From: an uncultured Collinsella sp.
Lineage (GTDB): Bacteria > Actinomycetota > Coriobacteriia > Coriobacteriales > Coriobacteriaceae
DNA: 11,335 bases
Reading direction: 5' to 3'
Assembly (NCBI GenBank): GCA_958438125.1
Contig: CAUBQN010000043.1
Location: forward strand, 1 to 11,335
In this document: positions 6,006 through 11,335 of the stretch, one piece after another
Layout: every line of letters begins with the position of its first letter
Position numbering within the stretch: the first letter of the stretch is position 1
Notes under the pieces: generated by a model
Seen by the model: the letters and a program-made list of their open reading frames with translations, nothing else
Databases searched by the model: none
Told to the model about the DNA's origin: nothing
Program-made: the position numbers and the translations under genes

Positions 6006-7013
6006 ATGCTGTTCGATGTTTGGGGTAGCGATACCCTTATCCACTGGGCCGGCTGGGCCATGGTCTTTATTGGCCTGATCGTGCTCAACGAAGTCGGCCG
6101 TCGCACCAAGCTGGGCGCGGCAATCATCTTTGGCGTGGCTCCGCTGGCCATGACCATCTACTGCGTCGCCATCGCCATCGGCGTCTCGCAGGGCGCCGAT
6201 TGGGCGCTCACCAACCCCACCCATGTGTACCAGAACAGCTGGTTCCACTACGCCAAGGTATACGCGGCACTGGCCGGTTGCTGGGGCTTCATTGCCATTA
6301 AGTACCAGTGGGGCAAGATCGGCAAGGCGCATTGGTTCCGCGCATGGCCGTTTGTGATCGTCGCCATCAACATCATGATCGCCGTCGTGTCCGACTTCGA
6401 GAGCGCCTATCACTTCTTTGTCCTGGGCCAGTCCACCTGGGTCACCTCCGAAGGTGCTACGCAGCTGGCCGGCTGGAACAACGTGTTCAACGGCATCGCC
6501 GGTATCATCAACATCTTCTGCATGACCGGTTGGTGGAGCGTCTACGCCTCCGAGGACAAGACCGACATGCTGTGGCCCGACATGACCTGGGTCTACATCA
6601 TCGCCTACGATATCTGGAACTTCTGCTACACCTACAACTGCCTGCCCACCCACTCCTGGTTCTGCGGCTTTGCGCTGCTGCTGGCGCCCACCGTCGCCGC
6701 CTTTATCTGGAACAAGGGCGGCTGGATCCAGAACCGCGCCTTTACGCTGGCCATTTGGTGCATGTTTGCCCAAGTGTTCCCGTACTTCCAGGAGGAGTCC
6801 ATCTTTGTGACGCACTCCACGCTCGACCCCAGCGCCGCTACCGCGGTCTCGATCGCCGCACTGGTCGCCAACATCGCCGCGATCATCTACGTCATCTACC
6901 GTGCTAAGAAGCTCGGCCGTAATCCCTACAAGCAGGATGTCTTTGAGGGCACCTGCGATTGGGAGAAGGCTACCGCCCGCCGCGCCAAGGTTGATTACGC
7001 TCACGCCGAGTAA
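6006..7013 (+). CDS. Polytopic membrane protein, DUF5692-like, function unknown
   Basis: A 335-residue integral membrane protein with about nine predicted helices: roughly 11-31, 37-60, 80-99, 111-129, 158-179, 193-211, 217-235, 245-263 and 277-298. It ends in a charged cytoplasmic-looking tail. Helices and loops are unusually rich in Trp, Tyr, Phe and His, for example NPTHVYQNSWFHYAK (70-84), SDFESAYHFF and LPTHSWFCGF. No transporter signature, signal peptide or known cofactor motif is evident. I recall this type of sequence as the DUF5692 family, from memory and not from a search. The start ATG has an excellent ribosome site (AAAGGAG, about 6 nt upstream). It follows tetR by 63 bp and ends before a strong terminator, so tetR and this gene probably form one transcript. 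The context suggests a membrane partner or substrate channel for the oxidoreductase, which is inference. Confidence 0.88.
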   Translation: MLFDVWGSDTLIHWAGWAMVFIGLIVLNEVGRRTKLGAAIIFGVAPLAMTIYCVAIAIGVSQGADWALTNPTHVYQNSWFHYAKVYAALAGCWGFIAIKYQWGKIGKAHWFRAWPFVIVAINIMIAVVSDFESAYHFFVLGQSTWVTSEGATQLAGWNNVFNGIAGIINIFCMTGWWSVYASEDKTDMLWPDMTWVYIIAYDIWNFCYTYNCLPTHSWFCGFALLLAPTVAAFIWNKGGWIQNRAFTLAIWCMFAQVFPYFQEESIFVTHSTLDPSAATAVSIAALVANIAAIIYVIYRAKKLGRNPYKQDVFEGTCDWEKATARRAKVDYAHAE

Positions 7014-7084
7014 CGCGCCTGACGCAGACATCGCTTGGGCGCGAAGCAGCATAGCCGGCTCCGCGCAACTCAACGCATTGCAGA

Positions 7085-7124
7085 GCCCCCGGAATGTGAT
7101 TCGTTCGCGTTCCGGGGGCCTTTT
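7085..7124 (+). terminator. Rho-independent terminator after the membrane-protein gene
   Basis: A perfect 10-bp stem, GCCCCCGGAA/TTCCGGGGGC (7085-7094 and 7110-7119), with a 15-nt loop, then CTTTT. It lies 72 bp after the stop codon and closes the tetR-membrane protein transcript. Confidence 0.88.
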
Positions 7125-7189
7125 GCTGCCGCGAGGATGCGGCCGAACGATGCGCTCGAGTTAAATCGGATCTTATATTTCGCACGCGC

Positions 7190-7217
7190 TTTATATGGCT
7201 CCATTTTTGGGTACAGT
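7190..7217 (+). promoter_or_regulatory. Weak promoter candidate for the 498-aa membrane-anchored protein
   Basis: TTTATA (7190-7195) and TACAGT (7212-7217), 16 bp apart, each match the -35 and -10 consensus at four of six positions. They lie about 30 bp before the ATG and after the preceding terminator, in locally AT-rich DNA. Suggestive only. Confidence 0.25.
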
Positions 7218-7246
7218 GTTGTCCCGATATTGAGCTTGGGGGATAT

Positions 7247-8743
7247 ATGAAAGATGAGACGATGGGCCAAGAGGATGCGGCCCAAGATGCAGAAGCTTGC
7301 GCTGAGGCCTTGGAGAGCTTAGACCGGATTTCACTCGATGAGATTGCGTTTGACGATTCGGGCGTTGATGTGCAGGATGAGCCGGAAACCGAGGCGCAAT
7401 CCGATGATCAGGATGCAGGCGACGTTGAGCCTGCCGAGGATGAGGCAGATCACGAAGGCACCGAAAGCGAGGCCGACGACCAGCCCGAATCCGACACGAG
7501 CGAGGAAACCATCTTGCTCGACAGCTTGCCGGCCGAAGATTCCCTGACCCGCGAGCTTCCCGGCCTGGGCTCTGCGCCTGCCGTGGACGAGACCATCGCC
7601 ATGGGCGATATCCCCCTACCGTCCGTTCCCTCAGCACGCGAGGCCGAGGTTCGCCATCGCAAGATGTCGCCCAAGCGCCGCAATCTGATGGTCGCCGGTG
7701 TCGTGGCCGTCGCGCTCGTCGCCGGCGGTGCAGGCTATGCTGCCTGGAACGGATATCAGCAAGAGCAGGCTGCCGCTGTCGCCGCCAATGCCCACACGAT
7801 GATGTCGGTGCAGATTGGCGTGCATGCCGCGGGCCTCGACTGCTCAACTGGCTCCAAGATTCCCGTGCAGGTGAGCGGGCAGGATTCTGACGGCTCTTCT
7901 GTGAGCGAGACGCTCTACGTTGACGAGCATGGTCGCGGTATTAAGCTGCTGCCTGGCGATTACACGCTCTCCATCGCCGCCTCCCCCATCGCGGCCGACG
8001 GCACCGTCTACACCGTCCCGACCACCAAGGCGCAGGTCACCATTAAGAGCGATGGACAGGATTTAAGTGCCCAGGCCACCTTTAAGATCAAGGTGCCTTC
8101 GGCCGACACGGTGACTGACGACCAGATCGATGCCGCCGCCAAGTATGCCGAGGAGGGCGGTGCGAGCTCCGCCGCGGCTGCCAAAGTGCTCCAGCAGGCA
8201 GCAACCGCGCGGCGCGACGCCGCCGTCAATGCCGTGAGCGCGCAAAAGGCACAGGCGTCCCGTGATGCTGACGCTCGCCACAAGGCAACCGACCTCTACC
8301 AGCTCGATATTCCCGTCGAGTGGTACGGCAAGGTCGCAACTTGGCAAAACGGAAGCACGCTATGCATCTATCTGGGCGACGACGCCAATACGCCGCTCGT
8401 GACGCTCGTCGCGGTGCGCGAGGGCGAGAGCTTTACGCCCGATGAAGGCGATACGGTTTTGGGTGCGGCCAATCTAGGCAACGGTTATACCGTCTACGCC
8501 AGCGGCCCCGTCTATCCGTACGTGGTGCCCCAGACCATCAACGGACGGACACAGAACCCCGTGTCAACCTACCCCATGGACACGGCCATTGAGCTTGTCG
8601 AGCTTACGACCGGCAACCGCTACACCTATAGCCAGATCAAGAACGTACTGGTCGGTAAAGACGGCAAAGCCGACGCCGCGACCAAACTCGAGACCGACTA
8701 CCTCGCCCAGATTCTCCTGCCGAGTATCAAAGCCCAGGACTAG
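7247..8743 (+). CDS. Single-pass membrane protein with acidic cytoplasmic tail and extracytoplasmic domains, function unknown
   Basis: I do not recognise this 498-residue protein. Residues 1-135 are strongly acidic and probably disordered, with two similar motifs, SEETILLDSLP and VDETIAMGDIP. A basic patch (136-145) precedes one transmembrane helix (about 146-168), so the tail should be cytoplasmic and the rest exported. Residues about 185-285 look like a beta-sandwich module, with alternating strands and a LLPGDYTLSI stretch typical of Ig-like or carboxypeptidase-regulatory folds. An Ala-rich helical segment follows (about 290-345). The final part (about 350-498) begins YQLDIPVEWYGKVATW, a pattern I associate with cell-surface proteins of Coriobacteriia, and ends in a helix. 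The ribosome site GGGGGA lies just before the ATG. It stands alone after a terminator. A sensor or anchor role is possible; no catalytic motif is seen. Confidence 0.85.
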   Translation: MKDETMGQEDAAQDAEACAEALESLDRISLDEIAFDDSGVDVQDEPETEAQSDDQDAGDVEPAEDEADHEGTESEADDQPESDTSEETILLDSLPAEDSLTRELPGLGSAPAVDETIAMGDIPLPSVPSAREAEVRHRKMSPKRRNLMVAGVVAVALVAGGAGYAAWNGYQQEQAAAVAANAHTMMSVQIGVHAAGLDCSTGSKIPVQVSGQDSDGSSVSETLYVDEHGRGIKLLPGDYTLSIAASPIAADGTVYTVPTTKAQVTIKSDGQDLSAQATFKIKVPSADTVTDDQIDAAAKYAEEGGASSAAAAKVLQQAATARRDAAVNAVSAQKAQASRDADARHKATDLYQLDIPVEWYGKVATWQNGSTLCIYLGDDANTPLVTLVAVREGESFTPDEGDTVLGAANLGNGYTVYASGPVYPYVVPQTINGRTQNPVSTYPMDTAIELVELTTGNRYTYSQIKNVLVGKDGKADAATKLETDYLAQILLPSIKAQD

Positions 8744-8816
8744 CCTGGCGCAGCAAGGTGCTCCCCAACCGTGATGAAGGAGCCAGGAGGTCTTGACCCC
8801 ACAGGTCCATAGATGA

Positions 8817-10169
8817 TTAGGCAAGGAGCCACTTCCATGCGGGCATAACGTGTACCACACCGTGCTCGCATGGAATATCGGTCTGTTCATCCATGGTAAC
8901 GATTGCCGACTCGCCAAGATCGAACTGGGCCATCGAGGCATCAAGCGCGGCAATTTCGCGCTCGCGCGTTTTCTCACTTGCCATATCCACACTCACCTGA
9001 ATCAGGCTATAAGCCCGCATGAGAAGCGCGTCCCCAGCCACAAAGTCCACCTCATGGCTTTTGCTCTTCTCTTTGATCAGCAGGCGGCAGACCGAGCCGA
9101 CCCTCACCGCGGGAGTCCTTCTTCTTAGCGCGTTGAACACTGCGGTCTCGAGCCTCTGACCCTGATCCAATGCCGATGCGGGAGAGAATGCTCCAAACAT
9201 CGCAGGATCGACAGCGTAGACCTTAGACGCAGACCGCATGTTATTTGCCAGTGAACGCGTGAACTCCGGCACGGAGAACAGCAGATAGGCATCCTCGTAA
9301 TACTCAAGTAAGTCGCTGAGCGAATTACGACTGACGGGTATCTGCCTGCTCTTGAACTCGTTGTACACTTTGTTCACTGACAGCTCTCGTCCCGAAGATG
9401 CCATACACCGCGTTAGGAACAGCGATGCCAGGCGAGGGTTCTTGACGTCGTAACGCTCAATGACGTCCATAGCGACCGTTCGCGAAGCATATTCCTGTAG
9501 CAGCTGAATCGCGTCTGCGGGCGTCTGCTCAAGCGTCGCGATGAATCCCCCTCGTTCAAGATATCCGATCAGATGATGTCGAAGCAGCGCTGCATCGCTT
9601 GGGGAAAGGGTCGCATCTGGCTCGGGAACGCTCCCCGTCTTATATCGAACGTATTCCGAAAAACTCAACGGAAAAAGCTCTCGCACAAGAGAACGACCCC
9701 TGAACTCGCTCTTAAGTTCTGAGGACAGCATCTTAGAAGAAGATCCCGTCACATAGACGGTCGCTTTCTCCGTATCGACTACACGCCGCAGAAACGCACC
9801 CCATTCGGGAATTTCCTGGATCTCGTCAAAGAAAATGTAAGCGCCCTCGATTCGAGCAGCAGGATACAGCGCATAGAACGTGTCGAGCACGTCCGCCAGC
9901 AACGATGGCTCATACGGGCGCAAGCGCTCATCCTCAAAATTGAAGTAAAGCATCCGGTCAAGCTCGACGCCCCGGCTCTGAAGCCGCCGCATCTCCTGAT
10001 ACAGGCGATACGTCTTTCCACAACGGCGGGCCCCCACAATCACATTTACGATGTTGTCGCGCTTTGGCTCCTGTGGGTTTCCTAGATCAAGGTCTCGCTC
10101 AAAGACCTGCGGAACCCCCTGCTGTTCAAAGTCCTTTATTTTCTGGGCGATCAAGTCGTTGAATGCCAT
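8817..10169 (-). CDS. AAA-family ATPase with C-terminal DUF4143 domain
   Basis: A 450-residue ATP-binding protein of the AAA_14 plus DUF4143 type, widespread and poorly understood in anaerobes. The N-terminal ATPase shows Walker A GARRCGKT (46-53), Walker B YIFFDEIQ (111-118, Asp115-Glu116), a sensor-like TGSSS (141-145) and the family's FRGRS (156-160). A helical middle (about 190-300) leads to a C-terminal domain with QRLETAVF (Glu341), HEVDFV (Glu373, Asp375) and LIQVSV (Gln391), which resembles a PD-(D/E)XK nuclease fold; a Gln stands where active nucleases often have Lys or Gln, so activity is uncertain. The ATG has TGGAG about 6 nt upstream. The gene stands alone, is visibly less GC-rich than its neighbours, and is flanked upstream by a hairpin repeat, all of which fits acquisition by transfer. 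No partner toxin or antitoxin is visible. Confidence 0.9.
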   Translation of the reverse strand: MAFNDLIAQKIKDFEQQGVPQVFERDLDLGNPQEPKRDNIVNVIVGARRCGKTYRLYQEMRRLQSRGVELDRMLYFNFEDERLRPYEPSLLADVLDTFYALYPAARIEGAYIFFDEIQEIPEWGAFLRRVVDTEKATVYVTGSSSKMLSSELKSEFRGRSLVRELFPLSFSEYVRYKTGSVPEPDATLSPSDAALLRHHLIGYLERGGFIATLEQTPADAIQLLQEYASRTVAMDVIERYDVKNPRLASLFLTRCMASSGRELSVNKVYNEFKSRQIPVSRNSLSDLLEYYEDAYLLFSVPEFTRSLANNMRSASKVYAVDPAMFGAFSPASALDQGQRLETAVFNALRRRTPAVRVGSVCRLLIKEKSKSHEVDFVAGDALLMRAYSLIQVSVDMASEKTREREIAALDASMAQFDLGESAIVTMDEQTDIPCEHGVVHVMPAWKWLLA

Positions 10170-10177
10170 GATTCTCC

Positions 10178-10237
10178 AATCTTGCTCTCTAGCTAATCAA
10201 AATTATAGCGATTCTTGATTAATTAGAGAGCAAGATT
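10178..10237. repeat. 60-bp inverted repeat framing the -10 of the ATPase promoter
   Basis: Arms 10178-10200 and 10215-10237 are 23 nt each and complementary at 21 positions; the two mismatches are of G-T/A-C type. The 14-nt centre holds a perfect minus-strand TATAAT. The proximal arm ends just before the ribosome site of the ATPase gene, so it would lie in the leader RNA and the distal arm would cover the -35 zone. This suggests an operator pair, or a terminal remnant of an inserted element. Confidence 0.7.
10202..10207 (-). promoter_or_regulatory. -10 box (TATAAT) of the ATPase gene
   Basis: A perfect TATAAT on the minus strand, about 33 nt before the ATPase start codon and at the centre of the inverted repeat. 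No good -35 is found at 16-18 nt; the best TTG-type hexamer (TTGCTC) is 20 nt upstream. Confidence 0.5.
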
Positions 10238-10399
10238 ATGTCTGACTTGATTAACACTTAAGCAAGTTTTTTCACTATTACTGCTCGAAGGATGCCGAGT
10301 GGCTGAGAGGACAACCAAGCTCGAATGCGACTCCCTGGACAGTCGATTTGGGACGGGGCTTTTTTGACTACCCTCCCCCTGTAGAAAAATCCCTAACGC
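10238..10399. other. Gene-free stretch upstream of the ATPase, possible relic sequence
   Basis: Between the ATPase promoter palindrome and hairpin repeat copy 2 there is no gene with a ribosome site. Positions 10288-10313 resemble the 5' end of a tRNA-Ser (GGATGCCGAGTGGCTGAGAGG), but no anticodon arm, T-arm or acceptor partner follows. On the minus strand about 10265-10380 reads open without a convincing start. It may be a decayed gene or inserted remnant; nothing firmer can be said. Confidence 0.3.
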
Positions 10400-10466
10400 A
10401 GTTGCGGTGAAATAGGGGCTGTTTTTGCTGGTCAAACCGCAAAACAGTCCCTATTTCACCGCAACT
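10400..10466. repeat. Long palindromic hairpin repeat, copy 2
   Basis: Arms 10400-10425 and 10441-10466 are 26 nt each with one G-A mismatch that would be a G-U pair in RNA. The outer 16 nt, AGTTGCGGTGAAATAG and its complement, are identical to copy 1 (1775-1843). The inner ten base pairs and the loop differ completely from copy 1. It starts 25 bp past the stop of the small Pro/Ala-rich gene on the minus strand; unlike copy 1 no T-run follows, so terminator function is doubtful. Confidence 0.85.
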
Positions 10467-10490
10467 TATTGGTGGCCTTTTGGGTGGCAC

Positions 10491-10685
10491 TCAGCGCCAC
10501 GGATCGGCTTCGAACATTGGCTCGCGCTCGGGGCGGCGATCGCTGTAGGGATCGTAGCCGTCATCGTCCTCGTTCTCGGCACGGATGTAAGGGTCGCGCG
10601 GCTTGGGTGCCGGTTTGGACGTGGGCTTGGGCGCAGCGGGGGCGGCGTCGGCCGCCGGCACGTTCGACTCGTTCTCGTTTTTCAT
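10491..10685 (-). CDS. Small Pro/Ala-rich, charged hypothetical protein (64 aa)
   Basis: A 64-residue frame beginning MKNENESNVP. It has a Pro/Ala/Lys-rich middle (residues 11-30, such as APAAPKPTSKPAPKPR) and an Asp/Glu/Tyr/Arg-rich C-terminal half ending MFEADPWR. It has no hydrophobic segment and looks disordered and cytoplasmic. The ATG (10683-10685) has AAGGAG 8 nt upstream, which supports this start over longer in-frame readings into the clpB terminator. It lies downstream of clpB on the same strand but after the clpB terminator hairpin, so it may depend on read-through or its own promoter. I cannot assign a function. The good ribosome site and clean frame make it likely a real gene. 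Confidence 0.6.
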   Translation of the reverse strand: MKNENESNVPAADAAPAAPKPTSKPAPKPRDPYIRAENEDDDGYDPYSDRRPEREPMFEADPWR

Positions 10686-10737
10686 CTGCACATCTCCTTG
10701 CCATGTACTCATGCTCAACATCATCGATTGTCGCACG

Positions 10738-10774
10738 AAAAAGGGCGGCGGACCCGATTGGATCCGCCGCCCTT
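10738..10774 (-). terminator. Rho-independent terminator of clpB
   Basis: Arms 10741-10755 and 10760-10774 are 15 nt each with a GATT loop and a single mismatch of wobble type. Read on the minus strand the GC-rich stem is followed by five T. It lies about 40 bp past the clpB stop codon. Confidence 0.85.
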
Positions 10775-10816
10775 GGCGTTTTGCGATGAGGGGCGGTTTA
10801 AAGCCGGCCCCAAAAT

Positions 10817-11335
10817 CTACTCGGCGTCGGGGACCTCGTAGGTGGCCGCCGGCGTGTTGTCGCACACGACGGTAAAGCCGCCGTCCTTGTCGGCATCGAC
10901 CGTCACCTGATCGCCCTCGCGCACCGTGCCGTCGATGATAGCGGCGGCGATGGCATCCACGACCTCGCGCTGAACCAGACGCTTGAGCGGACGGGCGCCA
11001 AACACGGGGTCCAGGCCGCCCACGGCGAGCATCTGCTTGGCCGCCGGGGTGATGGCAAGCGTCATGCGCTCCTTGGCCAGACGCGCGCGGACGTCGGCGA
11101 GCTGGATGTCGACGATCTTCTCGATCTGCGCCATACCGAGCGGATGGAACACCACGATATCGTCGATACGGTTGAGGAACTCGGGGCGGAAGGTCTGAGC
11201 CATGGCAGCGTCGACCTGATGGCGCATCTCCTCCTCGTCCTTACCGGACAGATCGGCGATGGCCTTGGAGCCCACGTTGGACGTCATGATGATAATCGTG
11301 TTCTTGAAGGACACCTGGCGACCCTGGCCATCGGT
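10817..11335 (-). CDS. clpB: ATP-dependent chaperone ClpB, C-terminal part (5' end outside window)
   Basis: The last 172 residues of the Hsp100 disaggregase ClpB, a hexameric AAA+ machine that pulls aggregated proteins through its pore with DnaK. Visible are the end of the second AAA+ domain with TDGQGRQVSFKNTIIIMTSN (sensor-1 region, Asn of TSN), the arginine-finger motif FRPEFLNRIDDIVVFHPL, and sensor 2, LDPVFGARPLKR, in the small D2 subdomain. The closing residues form the usual beta-rich end plus a short acidic tail (YEVPDAE). PEFLNRID and GARPLKR occur in both ClpB and ClpC; the absence of a ClpC-like tail and the TDGQGR...FKNT stretch favour ClpB. The frame is open to the right edge, so the gene is cut by the window. 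A strong terminator follows the stop codon. Confidence 0.94.
   Translation of the reverse strand, partial: TDGQGRQVSFKNTIIIMTSNVGSKAIADLSGKDEEEMRHQVDAAMAQTFRPEFLNRIDDIVVFHPLGMAQIEKIVDIQLADVRARLAKERMTLAITPAAKQMLAVGGLDPVFGARPLKRLVQREVVDAIAAAIIDGTVREGDQVTVDADKDGGFTVVCDNTPAATYEVPDAE

Noticed and set aside
5667..7073. Long minus-strand open frame antisense to tetR and the membrane protein
   Set aside because: It has no family resemblance, and the plus strand has strong start signals and a terminator in the right place.
8744..8816. Terminator between the convergent genes ending at 8743 and 8817
   Set aside because: Short complementary pieces exist (GCTCC/GGAGC, CCTGGC/GCCAGG), but loops are long and no T-run follows on either strand.
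10288..10380. tRNA-Ser gene
   Set aside because: Only the first 20 or so bases resemble tRNA-Ser; no acceptor 3' strand, anticodon arm or T-loop (TTCGAATC in place) can be folded.
1..11335. CRISPR array, insertion sequence or prophage genes
   Set aside because: No regularly spaced direct repeats, transposase, integrase or phage structural gene is present; the only repeats are the two hairpins and the promoter palindromes.

Overview
The window looks like a chromosomal segment of a GC-rich gut anaerobe of the class Coriobacteriia, most likely Collinsella or a close relative. This is inferred from protein flavour, codon use, a mannose-type PTS, an iron-sulfur-rich flavo-oxidoreductase and the C-terminal sequence of ClpB. 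No rRNA or complete tRNA gene is present to fix the taxonomy.

Layout. (1) 1-1448, minus strand: a mannose-class phosphotransferase operon, IIAB followed 18 bp later by IIC, which runs off the left edge. About 400 bp of AT-rich DNA upstream holds a good -10, two GTTTAAAC palindromes, a perfect 16-bp palindrome and a 69-bp hairpin repeat. (2) 1854-5090, minus strand: a 925-residue multi-cluster Fe-S/FAD oxidoreductase followed 30 bp later by hypA. (3) 5091-5279: a divergent control region with two perfect 15-bp palindromes. (4) 5280-7013, plus strand: a TetR-type regulator and a nine-helix membrane protein (DUF5692-like), closed by a strong rho-independent terminator. (5) 7247-8743, plus: a membrane-anchored protein of unknown function with a very acidic cytoplasmic tail. 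(6) 8817-10169, minus: an AAA ATPase with a C-terminal DUF4143/nuclease-like domain, its -10 framed by a 23-bp inverted repeat. (7) 10170-10490: gene-free DNA with a second copy of the hairpin repeat family. (8) 10491-11335, minus: a 64-residue Pro/Ala-rich small protein and the 3' end of clpB, separated by a terminator.

How the genes may work together. Regions 2-4 read as one divergently transcribed unit. A TetR repressor probably binds the paired palindromes and controls both the large oxidoreductase (with HypA) and the adjacent membrane protein. This is the best candidate in the window for an incompletely described system: a ligand-sensing, membrane-associated anaerobic redox module with an orphan nickel/zinc chaperone. 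Its substrate cannot be read from the sequence. The other non-routine observation is a family of long hairpins that share a 16-bp terminal motif but carry different, internally paired stem cores.
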